64,000 bases of DNA from Thiohalophilus sp. (lineage in GTDB: Bacteria > Pseudomonadota > Gammaproteobacteria > UBA6429 > Thiohalophilaceae), in the NCBI RefSeq assembly GCF_034522235.1, contig NZ_JAXHLN010000003.1, forward strand, positions 1,178,001 through 1,242,000, given 5' to 3'. The notes beneath the pieces are model-generated. The model saw only the letters and a program-made list of their open reading frames with translations, did not search any database and was not told the origin of the DNA. Below, in pieces: positions 33,694 to 41,868 of the stretch; positions within the stretch are counted from its first letter, which is position 1, and every line of letters starts with the position of its first letter. The position numbers and the translations under genes are program-made.

Positions 33694-34615
33694 GTTCCAC
33701 CGGCGTCCCTTCCAGACTGGTAAAGTCGAAGGGGATCGATTCGAGCTTCATCCCCGTGTTTTTCTGTACCGCGAAATGCAGGTGCGGTATTTCCCCGTCG
33801 GCGGAGGCCGCCAGCTGGCCGATGACCTGGCCGCGATCGACCGGCGTGCCCGGCAGCATTCTGATCGAGGCGGGATCCAGATGGGCATACAGGCCGAATG
33901 TGCCGTCCTGATGCAGGACTCGCACATAGTGAGTCTGCTGGCGGCGCACGGGGGCGAGTTTGCCGGTGTTGATCTCGACGATGTGGCCACTGCGGGCGGC
34001 GGCGATATCGCTTTGTGCCGGCATGGGGATGTCCACAGCATAACGGGTCAGGGGGTGCTGGCGGTGACTGCGCTCGCCATCGAAGGCCTGGCCGATGGCA
34101 AAGTCCTTCTGCCGCGGATAGGGTGGCAGATAGGGTTTGCCGCTTCGATGTTGGGCTTGCGGATCGCCGAGGACATAGCGGCTGGCATAGGCGTAACCCC
34201 AGGGTCGCGCCGGATCGATCTTCTCGAACCGCGTCAGCGGTTCCCGGGTCCCGGAGGCAATCACCTTGCGCAGCGGCAACGGCGGATCGGCGCGCATGTT
34301 TTGCATTTCCCGCGCCGAGAACGCCAGCTCAATGGGTGCGGGGAGGGTATTGGTCACTTCAAAAACCGGCGCCTCGTCGCTGCCAAGCCGGTGAATGATC
34401 ACCTGCTGTTGCATGGCGGGTGAATCATCGGCAGCGATTGTCGCATCGGTTGCGTTTTGCCCCGGTGGACTGTCACTGAAATGCCAGACGCCGTCTTCAT
34501 CCTGATACTTGTAAACCTGACCGTGAACCGTCGTGCTCAATAGCAGCAGGAATACCGCCAGAGCGGGATGCTTGCGGGTGGATGAGGCATCGCGCTTGAG
34601 GCCGGTTATTCGCAT
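33659..34615 (-). CDS. M23-family peptidase with DUF4124 domain
   Basis: The 318-residue protein starts MRITGLKRDASSTRKHPALA followed by a hydrophobic LAVFLLLLSTTVHGQ signal peptide. The DUF4124 region follows immediately (VYKYQDEDGVWHFSDSPPG). The C-terminal half is an M23 (LytM) domain: the metal ligands H and D appear around RYAVDIPMPAQSDIAAARSG, and HLHFAVQ carries the H-x-H motif. M23 peptidases cut peptidoglycan cross-bridges or act as regulators of amidases. AAAGGGGT upstream supports the start. It is convergent with the TPR gene, overlapping at the 3' ends. Confidence 0.85.
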   Translation of the reverse strand: MRITGLKRDASSTRKHPALAVFLLLLSTTVHGQVYKYQDEDGVWHFSDSPPGQNATDATIAADDSPAMQQQVIIHRLGSDEAPVFEVTNTLPAPIELAFSAREMQNMRADPPLPLRKVIASGTREPLTRFEKIDPARPWGYAYASRYVLGDPQAQHRSGKPYLPPYPRQKDFAIGQAFDGERSHRQHPLTRYAVDIPMPAQSDIAAARSGHIVEINTGKLAPVRRQQTHYVRVLHQDGTFGLYAHLDPASIRMLPGTPVDRGQVIGQLAASADGEIPHLHFAVQKNTGMKLESIPFDFTSLEGTPVEPKTDLPLHHPL

Positions 34616-34806
34616 CGCTGTGATTACCCCTTTGCGTTTCGACGATCGATGAAGACTGAACGACTCACAGGCCTCCAGGGTGTGTTGTGGTTCCATCCTG
34701 TTCGCCCCTGAACTATATTTGAAATATCCCAGTTAAACTGGCATCCGTTCACTTATCCGCGGAGAATACGGTTTGTTATCACCAGAGTAAATTCGGGTAT
34801 TTACCT

Positions 34807-35286
34807 ATGACCACATCCCGCTTTCAGATCACCGTGCCGCCGGGCGCCCTGGCCGTTACCTTGAGCGGGGAGCTCATCACGGGGATTGATTTGCCGGCGC
34901 GGGCGCGCAAACCGTTGCCGGGGCCGGGCAGTCAACTGGAAAAACGGGTGGCTGCCGAGCTGAATGCCTATTTTGTCAATGCCGCGGCACCGCTGGGCTG
35001 GCCGCTACAGTTTGAGGGCAGCGATTTTCAGCAACGGGTGTGGCGGGCGTTACGGGCCATTCCGGCCGGGACGGTCAAAACCTATGGCCAGCTGGCGGCG
35101 GAGATCGGCGGTTGCGCCCAGGCGGTGGGTAATGCCTGTCGGCAAAATCCGATTCCCCTCTATATTCCCTGTCACCGGGTGGTGGCGCGCCAGGGGATCG
35201 GCGGCTATGCCGGCAAGACCGCCGGTCAGCCGATCCGGCTCAAGCGCTGGTTGCTGCAACACGAGGGCGTGGCGCTGTCCGCATGA
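34807..35286 (+). CDS. ogt: Methylated-DNA--protein-cysteine methyltransferase
   Basis: The 159-residue protein has the active-site block IPCHRVV with nucleophile C122, the helix-turn-helix and Arg finger region IPAGTVKTYGQLA, and AVGNACRQNPIPLYIP. It repairs O6-alkylguanine by irreversible transfer to the cysteine. The N-terminal domain is short and variable. xerD overlaps its stop by four bases (ATGA), giving translational coupling. Confidence 0.92.
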   Translation: MTTSRFQITVPPGALAVTLSGELITGIDLPARARKPLPGPGSQLEKRVAAELNAYFVNAAAPLGWPLQFEGSDFQQRVWRALRAIPAGTVKTYGQLAAEIGGCAQAVGNACRQNPIPLYIPCHRVVARQGIGGYAGKTAGQPIRLKRWLLQHEGVALSA

Positions 35287-36188
35287 GTGATTCGGTACAA
35301 CAGCAGGCCCTGATCGAGCAGTTTCTCGATGCCCTGTGGATGGAGCGGGGGCTGCGCGAGAATACGCTGGCGGCCTACCGTTCCGATCTGGGTCAGTTCG
35401 GCCAGTGGTTGCAGCAGCATTGTCGCGATTCGCTGCTCAATGTGCGCCGCGAACAGATCCAGGGGTATCTCGCCCACCGGCTGGAATGCAAACGCAGTCC
35501 GCGCAGCACCGCCCGGCTGTTGTCCTGCCTGCGCCGCTTTTATGCCTGGTTGCGGCGCGAGCGGCGCATTGACGAGGATCCCACCGCCCTGATCGAGGCC
35601 CCCCGTCTGGGGCGGCCGCTGCCGAAAAGTCTCAGTGAAGCGGACGTTGACGCCCTGTTGCAGGCACCGGATACCGCCACCGCCAAGGGCCTGCGGGATT
35701 GCTGCATGCTGGAGGTGCTGTACGCCACCGGCATGCGGGTCTCGGAGCTGGTCAATCTGCAGCTGGGGCAGCTCAATCAGCAGCAGGGCGTGGTACGGAT
35801 CACCGGCAAGGGCGACAAGGAGCGGCTGGTGCCGCTGGGCGAGGAGGCGCTGGGCTGGTTGCAGCGCTATTTGCAGGAGGGACGGCCCGCCATGCTCGGC
35901 GATCAGCTCAGCGGGGCGCTGTTTGTCAGCAATCGCCGCCACTCCATGACCCGCCAGACCTTCTGGTATCTGATCAAGGATTACGCGCGCCGGGCGGGGA
36001 TCGACAAGCCGCTCTCCCCGCACACCCTGCGCCACGCCTTCGCCACCCACCTGCTCAACCACGGCGCCGATCTGCGCGTGGTGCAGATGCTGCTCGGTCA
36101 CAGCGATCTCTCCACCACCCAGATCTATACCCACATTGCCAAAGTCCGTTTACAGGAACTCCACGCCCAACATCATCCCAGGGGCTAA
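35283..36188 (+). CDS. xerD: Site-specific tyrosine recombinase XerD
   Basis: The 301-residue protein has the N-terminal SAM-like core-binding domain (about 8-90) and a catalytic domain with Arg about 152 (ATGMRVSEL), a Lys in the GKGDKERLVP beta-hairpin, H-x-x-R near 247-250 (HTLRHAFATHLL), His 273 (LLGHSDLSTT) and the tyrosine about 282 (QIYTH). XerC/XerD resolve chromosome dimers at dif. The LLGHSDLSTTQIYTH block and the neighbourhood of dsbC fit XerD rather than XerC. A dif site was not seen here. Confidence 0.93.
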   Translation: MSDSVQQQALIEQFLDALWMERGLRENTLAAYRSDLGQFGQWLQQHCRDSLLNVRREQIQGYLAHRLECKRSPRSTARLLSCLRRFYAWLRRERRIDEDPTALIEAPRLGRPLPKSLSEADVDALLQAPDTATAKGLRDCCMLEVLYATGMRVSELVNLQLGQLNQQQGVVRITGKGDKERLVPLGEEALGWLQRYLQEGRPAMLGDQLSGALFVSNRRHSMTRQTFWYLIKDYARRAGIDKPLSPHTLRHAFATHLLNHGADLRVVQMLLGHSDLSTTQIYTHIAKVRLQELHAQHHPRG

Positions 36189-36238
36189 TGAGTTCCGAGT
36201 TCTGAGTACTCAGCACTCAGCACTCAGCACTGACTTTA
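36188..36238. repeat. CAGCACT short direct repeats between xerD and dsbC
   Basis: Four successive ACTCAG/CACTCAGC units (ACTCAGCACTCAGCACTC and neighbours) follow TTCCGAGTTCTGAGTA just after the xerD stop. A related CAGAACTCAGAACTC repeat lies near 4766-4784. Confidence 0.55.
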
Positions 36239-36338
36239 AGGAACTTCTGCCCGTTTTGCGCATCATATAGCCCATAGTCGGGCGTGAATCGGATATACTC
36301 TCACGCGTTATTCTCACTATTACTGGTTGTTATTCCCC

Positions 36339-37061
36339 ATGCAGAAATTTTCCCGTGTTGTTGCTGTCGCCGCCCTGTTGGGGCTGATGTCCCACGCCGG
36401 TGCCGATGAGCTCGAGCAGGCGCGCAAGGCGATCATGGATCGTTTTGATGATGTCAAAGCCGAGAATGTCGAGCCCTCGCCGATCAAAGGCATGTATCGG
36501 GTCACGATCCCGCCGCAGGTGTTTTATATATCCCCCGATGCGCGTTACGTGGTAGATGGCGAAGTCATCGATCTCGAGAACAAGCGCAACCTGACCCGTG
36601 AGTACCGTCAACAGTCGGTGGTCGCGGCCATTGAGGCGCTGGGCGAGGAGTCGATGATCGTCTTCGGCCCGAAAGACGCCGAACATACCGTGACGGTATT
36701 TACCGACATCGATTGCGGCTACTGCCGCAAGCTGCATGAAGCGGTCGATGAGTACAACGAGCAGGGGATCCGGATCCGTTACCTGGCCTACCCCCGCGCC
36801 GGCCTCGAATCCCGCTCCTATCAAAAGGCCGTTTCCGCCTGGTGCGCCGACGATCAAAAAGCGGCTTTGACCAAAGCCAAGCAGGGTGAGGCGATTCCGA
36901 ACAAGACCTGCGACGATCCCGTCACCCGTCATTTCCAGCTGGGCCAGGCGATCGGCGTCTCCGGTACCCCGGCGCTGGTGTTCGAATCCGGCCAGGTCGT
37001 CCCCGGCTTCGTGCCCCCCAAACGCCTCGCCGCGATCCTCAACGGCAAAATGCCGAACTGA
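36339..37061 (+). CDS. dsbC: Thiol:disulfide interchange protein DsbC
   Basis: The 240-residue protein starts MQKFSRVVAVAALLGLMSHA, a signal peptide cleaved before DELEQ. The N-terminal dimerisation domain is followed by a thioredoxin fold with active site CGYC (about C126 and C129). A second cysteine pair in SAWCADD and NKTCDDP matches the structural disulfide of DsbC. It isomerises wrong disulfides in the periplasm. The ATG at 36339 fits the signal peptide; TATACT at 36294-36299 is a possible -10. It lies next to xerD, as in Escherichia coli. Confidence 0.95.
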   Translation: MQKFSRVVAVAALLGLMSHAGADELEQARKAIMDRFDDVKAENVEPSPIKGMYRVTIPPQVFYISPDARYVVDGEVIDLENKRNLTREYRQQSVVAAIEALGEESMIVFGPKDAEHTVTVFTDIDCGYCRKLHEAVDEYNEQGIRIRYLAYPRAGLESRSYQKAVSAWCADDQKAALTKAKQGEAIPNKTCDDPVTRHFQLGQAIGVSGTPALVFESGQVVPGFVPPKRLAAILNGKMPN

Positions 37062-37070
37062 GGCGATATA

Positions 37071-37212
37071 ATTTTGAATGTTGAATTTTAAATTTTGAGT
37101 TGCAGAGCCAGGTTCCATTCAAAATTCAACATTTAAAATTCAAAATTATTACGTTCTCCGTGTCCTTTGCGTCTTTGCACCCAAACGACGGGCATAAACG
37201 CCTCTGCGTTGA
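37071..37212. repeat. Convergent intergenic dispersed repeats
   Basis: An AT-rich inverted repeat, GAATGTTGAATTTTAAATTT and its complement, spans about 37071-37150 and is closely related to 23274-23341. It is followed by TCCGTGTCCTTTGCGTCTTT and CGCCTCTGCG of the GCG(T)CTCTGCG family. The repeats lie between convergent genes dsbC and cnoX. Confidence 0.6.
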
Positions 37213-37221
37213 AATGAACGT

Positions 37222-38085
37222 CTAATTCAGGGCCTGGGCCAAGAGGCGGCGGTATTTGCTGACCAGTTCGCCCTGGTTGCCGAGCAGTTCGAACATTCTT
37301 AACAGTCCCTTGCGGCCAGCGTCGTCGTTGTAGGCGCGATCGCGTTTGACGATCTCCAGCAGCTGTTGCATTGCGTCTTCGTGACGGCCTTCGGCGGCGT
37401 AGCGGGCGCTGAGTTGATAGCGGGCCTCGCTGTCTTTGGGATCGGCTTCGATCCGTTTTTCGAGGGTCTCGATGTCGTCGGAATCGGACAGGGTTTCGGC
37501 CAGTTCCAGTTTGGAATAGAGCGCGGAGACTTCCGGGCTCATCTGGAAGTCGACAGAGAGGCTGTCGAGTAACTGGCGGGCGTCGTCGTAGCGCTCTTCT
37601 TTGATCAGCACCTCGGCGAAGCGCACCCGGTTTTGCATGTTTTCTTTATCATCAAGAATAATCTGCTGCATCTGTTGCAGGGCCTGCTCCCGCTCGCCGG
37701 CGTCATAGCGATCGATGGCCTGCTGCATCGGTGTGTCCGCTTTGCCTTCCATATGCTTATCGAGCAGGACGCGGATCTCGCCTTCGGGCCGGGCACCGGT
37801 GAACTCGTCGACGATCTGGCCGTTTTTGACCAGCTTGACGGTGGGCACGCTGCGCACCCCGAAGTGGGTGGCCAGTTCCTGTTGTTGATCGATCTCCACC
37901 CTGGCGAGCAGGAACCGGCCCTGATACTCCGTGGCCAGTTTTTCCAGCACCGGCATCAGGCTCTGGCAGGGGCCGCACCAGGTGGCCCAGAAATCCACCA
38001 GCACCGGGACCTGATGGGAGGCATCGATCACCTGTGACTGAAAGGTCTGGGCGCTGACATCGAAACTGTACTGCGATTGGCTCAT
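37222..38085 (-). CDS. cnoX: Thioredoxin-like chaperone CnoX (YbbN)
   Basis: The 287-residue protein has an N-terminal thioredoxin domain with WCGPC at residues 36-40 and cis-proline region RSVPTVKL, followed by C-terminal TPR-type helices (MQQAIDRYDAGEREQALQQM, DDARQLLDSLSVDF, SARYAAEGRHEDAMQQLLE). The two-part layout is that of CnoX/YbbN, a holdase that protects proteins from oxidative aggregation. The active site here is the canonical WCGPC, while Escherichia coli CnoX has SQHC, so this version may be a true oxidoreductase. It is convergent with dsbC. Confidence 0.93.
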   Translation of the reverse strand: MSQSQYSFDVSAQTFQSQVIDASHQVPVLVDFWATWCGPCQSLMPVLEKLATEYQGRFLLARVEIDQQQELATHFGVRSVPTVKLVKNGQIVDEFTGARPEGEIRVLLDKHMEGKADTPMQQAIDRYDAGEREQALQQMQQIILDDKENMQNRVRFAEVLIKEERYDDARQLLDSLSVDFQMSPEVSALYSKLELAETLSDSDDIETLEKRIEADPKDSEARYQLSARYAAEGRHEDAMQQLLEIVKRDRAYNDDAGRKGLLRMFELLGNQGELVSKYRRLLAQALN

Positions 38086-38153
38086 AGTCTGTCCTGTCGG
38101 TTGCTAGCGGGTAAGGATGGAAACGTCCCCGGACGGGCGGGACGCGCGGCGAA

Positions 38154-41100
38154 TTATACCTGCATTGGCCACAATTGCGCAGAGGCGGTAAACAGCAGGC
38201 TGACCTGCAATTCATGATTCGGCCACAGCTGGCGAATACCCTCGGCGTAGAGCCGCATCTGTTCCTGATAACCGGCCGCCACGGTGGCGGGATCCTCGAG
38301 CGCGGCGCGATGGGTCTTGTAGTCGATCAGACGGAGCCGGCCGGGCTCGACCAACAGCCGGTCGATGACGCCGTTAATCGTCCGCCCCTGCTGGCGATAG
38401 AGCAGCGGCAGTTCGTTGCGGCATTGCACGTCGGCGGCGGGGCGAAACACGTTGTCCAGTTGCGGGGCCCAAAAGACGGCCAGCGCTTCGTCCCACCACT
38501 GGGCCAGTTGCGTGGCGCCGGCCTCGCCGGCCAGGCGTTGCAGCGCGCGTTCGCGGGGCAGATCCGGTTCCTGACACAGCCATTCCAGACAGCGGTGGAT
38601 GACAATGCCCCGCGTCCGTCCGTCCTCATCGCCGATGCCGCCGCTCGGTTCATCCTGCTGGCTGGGTGCCAGCGCCGCGTCCCCGGCGGCGAGGGGCAGC
38701 GGTCGGTGCAGGCGGGGATCCGGTTCGGGTGTGACGTCAGCCGGGGCAGCGTGTGTCGGTGTCACCGGCGCCGGGGGTTCGTTGCGGGTGACCAGGATTT
38801 GCGGACTGTTGATTTCGTCGGGCGGGCGATCGAAGGCGCCGGCGATCTGCTGATACCAGCTGCTGGTTTCGTCCCGTTTGGGCAGGCTGCCGGAGATATA
38901 GAGCCGCTGCCGGGCGCGGGTGAGCGCCACATATAAAAGGTTGGCCTCTTCGCGGCGAGCGGCGCTTTCGGCGCGCTCGATCACCGCCTCGCTGAGCGGA
39001 TCCTGCCAGCTCTTCGCCGGGCGCAGCAGAAAATGGGTCGGGCGGGGCGCGTTGGCCGGCCACTCGATCAGTGCCTCGTGGGCCTTGCCGCGCGGTTCGG
39101 CGCGGGCGCTGTCGATCAAAAAGACCACCGGCGCTTCCAGCCCCTTGGCGCCGTGGATGGTCATGATGCGTACCCGCGCCTGCTGGCCGGCGTCGGCCGG
39201 CTCGTCGGGGGCATCGTCGTCGTTCTGGCGTAACTCCTGCAGCCACTGGGCGAAGGTCATCAGGCTGGGATAGCGGCCGCTGTCCATCTCCAGCGCCAGC
39301 TCCTGGAAGCGGACCAGGTTGGCCATGACCCGCGGCACCAGATGGGCCGGGAAGGCGGCCCGATAACGGGCCAGGACATTGGCCTCGCTGTAGATGCGAT
39401 CGAGCAGATCGTGCACCGGAATGTGCCCGGCCAGGGCGCGCCAGCGGCGCAGGTGATCGTGGGCGCGGCGCAGCGGGGCGTCGGGTGGCTGAGCGGCGGC
39501 CAGAGCGGCCAGGCGCTCGAACCAGTTGCCCGGCGCCTCGGCGGCCAGTTGCATCAGATCGCGGTCGTCAACGGCGAACAGCGGCGAGCGCAGGATGCCG
39601 GCCAGCGCCAGGTTGTCGAACGGCATGCTCAGCCAGTTAAGCAGGTTGAGCACGTCCTGCACCTCGATGCTTTGCAGCAGGGTGCCGCGATTGCCGCTCA
39701 GATAGGGGATGCCCCTCTCGCGCAGCGCCTGCTCGTACTCGGGCAGGTGGGTACGCGAGCGCACCAGTAACAGAATGTCATCGTAATCGATCGCCCGGGC
39801 CGGCGCGTCGGGGATCTCCTGGACCGGCAGGCGAGCGTCGATCAGGCGGCGGATTTCGTCGGCGATTGCCTGCGCCTCCTGGCGATGGCGGGTCTGGGTC
39901 GGCTCGGGACGCGGGGTCAACAACGGGTTGCGCAGCGGCTCTTCAGGGCTTGTCTCGGGCTCGCTCTCTTGCTCTTGATCTCTGGCCGGCGGCAGCAGGA
40001 TCACCTCGCCCCACAGCGACGGGTGATGGGTCCGGTGTTCGGGGAAGTCGGGGATCTGCTGTTGCAGTTGGGGATCGCCGGTGAACAGCCGGTTGACGAA
40101 TTCCATGATGGCCGGGGCCGAGCGCCAGGAAGTGTTGAGCGGATAACGGTGCGCGCCCAGGCGGCGTTCCAGCCACTCGGTGGCGGTGTCGAACAGCCGC
40201 GGTTCGGCCCGCCGAAAGCGGTAGATCGATTGCTTGGTATCGCCGACTAAAAAGACGCTGCGCTGGCGTTCGCTCTCCTGGGCCAGCTCCTCGAGCAGCG
40301 GCAACAACAGTTGCCACTGGGTCGGGTTGGTGTCCTGGAACTCGTCCACCAGCAGATGGGCGATGCGCTGATCGAGTTTGTACTGCACCCACAGGGCATT
40401 GTCGCCATCGTTGAGCAGCTGATACGCCTTCCATTCCAGATCGGTGAAATCGAGCAGTCGCTGTTCGCGCTTGATGCGCTGGTAATGATCCAGCAGGGCG
40501 ACACCGGCCCGGCACCAGGCGCCGTTAACCCGGTAGTTGCGTTGCGCGGCCAGTTGTTGCTGAACATTCGGCAACGCGTCGCATAAGCGGTGATGCAACT
40601 CGATCAGTTCCTCGGCACCGGCATCCCCCAGTTTTTTGCGCACGGCCGTCTTGGCCTCACGTTTGCGCGGTTCATCGGCCTGGGTGAAAAAGGTCTGGTA
40701 GACCGCCCTGTATCTTGATTCCATCGGTTGCTCGCTATTCAGGGCGAGTTGTAACTGATCGATGAACGCGTTGTTGGTTTTATTGGGATGACCGGACAGA
40801 AGCTCGGTGAAACGGGCCAGTTGTTGTTGATGTGTTTGATCATCAAGAAAGTCTTCGCGCGGATCCTCTTCGGGATTGATCCCGAGTTGCTGTTTGAGCT
40901 GTTCCGCTGCCCAGCCCAGCGGATCTTTCTGCCCGGTGGTATACACCCACCAGTCGCTGCGATGCCCGACGAACTGGCGCAGGGCGCCGAGGGTATTGTG
41001 CAGGCCCAGCTCGTCGAACAACTGGCGCAGGGCGACGGCCTCCAGACTGTCCGGTTCCCGGGCGGCGCTGACCATCAGCGCCTCGCGGGCCTCGTCGAGC

Positions 41101-41531
41101 AGCGCCGCGGTACGCTCCAGCAGTTCAAAGCCGGGCGGCACATCCGCCTCCAGCGGAAAGCGGCGCAGCAGTTCCTGGCAAAAGGCGTGGAAGGTGGTGG
41201 TGCGCACACTGTAGGGCGTTTGCAACAGCCGCTGATAGAGTTGCCGGGCTTGCTGGCGCAGGGCCGGATTGGGCTCCAGCTGCAGGGCCTGCAACTGTTT
41301 ATCCAGCGTGACGTCGTCGCACAGCGCCAGCTGCTGCAGGCGCTGCAACAGCCGCTGCTGCATTTCGGCCGCCGCCTTGCGGGTGAAGGTAATGGCCAGA
41401 ATCGCGCCCGGTTCGGCGCCCTCGAGCAGCAGGCGCAGCAGGCGGCTGACCAGCAGATAGGTTTTGCCGCTGCCGGCCGAGGCCTGCACGGTGATATTGC
41501 CCTGCAGGGCGGGGTTTGCGGCGCCGCTCAT
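38154..41531 (-). CDS. AddA/UvrD-type helicase-nuclease subunit
   Basis: A protein of 1125 residues starting MSGAANPALQGNITVQASAG, preceded by AGGAG seven bases upstream. Walker A is ASAGSGKT and the UvrD-family motifs include ITFTRKAAAEM, LVDEFQDTN, VGDTKQSIYRFR, TIHGAKGLEAPVVFL and VALTRARQRLYI. The C-terminal part ends in a PD-(D/E)XK nuclease with LIDYKTH. This is the AddA/RecB layout used in double-strand-break end resection. The gene follows the AddB-like gene on the same strand, so the two probably form a complex. The region between them (337 bases) is unusually long for such a pair. Confidence 0.9.
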   Translation of the reverse strand: MSGAANPALQGNITVQASAGSGKTYLLVSRLLRLLLEGAEPGAILAITFTRKAAAEMQQRLLQRLQQLALCDDVTLDKQLQALQLEPNPALRQQARQLYQRLLQTPYSVRTTTFHAFCQELLRRFPLEADVPPGFELLERTAALLDEAREALMVSAAREPDSLEAVALRQLFDELGLHNTLGALRQFVGHRSDWWVYTTGQKDPLGWAAEQLKQQLGINPEEDPREDFLDDQTHQQQLARFTELLSGHPNKTNNAFIDQLQLALNSEQPMESRYRAVYQTFFTQADEPRKREAKTAVRKKLGDAGAEELIELHHRLCDALPNVQQQLAAQRNYRVNGAWCRAGVALLDHYQRIKREQRLLDFTDLEWKAYQLLNDGDNALWVQYKLDQRIAHLLVDEFQDTNPTQWQLLLPLLEELAQESERQRSVFLVGDTKQSIYRFRRAEPRLFDTATEWLERRLGAHRYPLNTSWRSAPAIMEFVNRLFTGDPQLQQQIPDFPEHRTHHPSLWGEVILLPPARDQEQESEPETSPEEPLRNPLLTPRPEPTQTRHRQEAQAIADEIRRLIDARLPVQEIPDAPARAIDYDDILLLVRSRTHLPEYEQALRERGIPYLSGNRGTLLQSIEVQDVLNLLNWLSMPFDNLALAGILRSPLFAVDDRDLMQLAAEAPGNWFERLAALAAAQPPDAPLRRAHDHLRRWRALAGHIPVHDLLDRIYSEANVLARYRAAFPAHLVPRVMANLVRFQELALEMDSGRYPSLMTFAQWLQELRQNDDDAPDEPADAGQQARVRIMTIHGAKGLEAPVVFLIDSARAEPRGKAHEALIEWPANAPRPTHFLLRPAKSWQDPLSEAVIERAESAARREEANLLYVALTRARQRLYISGSLPKRDETSSWYQQIAGAFDRPPDEINSPQILVTRNEPPAPVTPTHAAPADVTPEPDPRLHRPLPLAAGDAALAPSQQDEPSGGIGDEDGRTRGIVIHRCLEWLCQEPDLPRERALQRLAGEAGATQLAQWWDEALAVFWAPQLDNVFRPAADVQCRNELPLLYRQQGRTINGVIDRLLVEPGRLRLIDYKTHRAALEDPATVAAGYQEQMRLYAEGIRQLWPNHELQVSLLFTASAQLWPMQV

Positions 41532-41868
41532 GGCAGGCTCCTGTGATGGGGCGCACAGACCGGCCCGAACCTTGCGATCACGCTGTGGATGGCTAGGCTT
41601 GAAACACCCATCGGCGGCGTGCGCCCTGCGCGCCCGCCGCCAAGTGGAAGTTGCACAGGGAGACGTGTCGGGGGCGGGAGCGCCCACTCAGGATGAACCG
41701 CAGGGACGACTGTTGCAGTGACACGGAAATGTCGAGCGCGCCGGCGCACGCCGGGGCGTAGACCGGGACTGCCCGGACAAACGACGGGCCGGAGTGCCCG
41801 CAGGGACCTGAACCGGGGCGGCTGCCGGGCCGGATGATTATCCGCGCCGGTGGTTTGCCCGGGTTTTT
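41532..41868. other. Intergenic region between the AddAB-like genes
   Basis: No gene is supported. The minus-strand sequence starts with AAAAAACCCGGGCAAACC downstream of the AddB-like stop and is GC-rich with scattered short palindromes. AGGAGCCTGCC just before 41531 is the ribosome binding region of the AddA-like gene. Confidence 0.4.
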
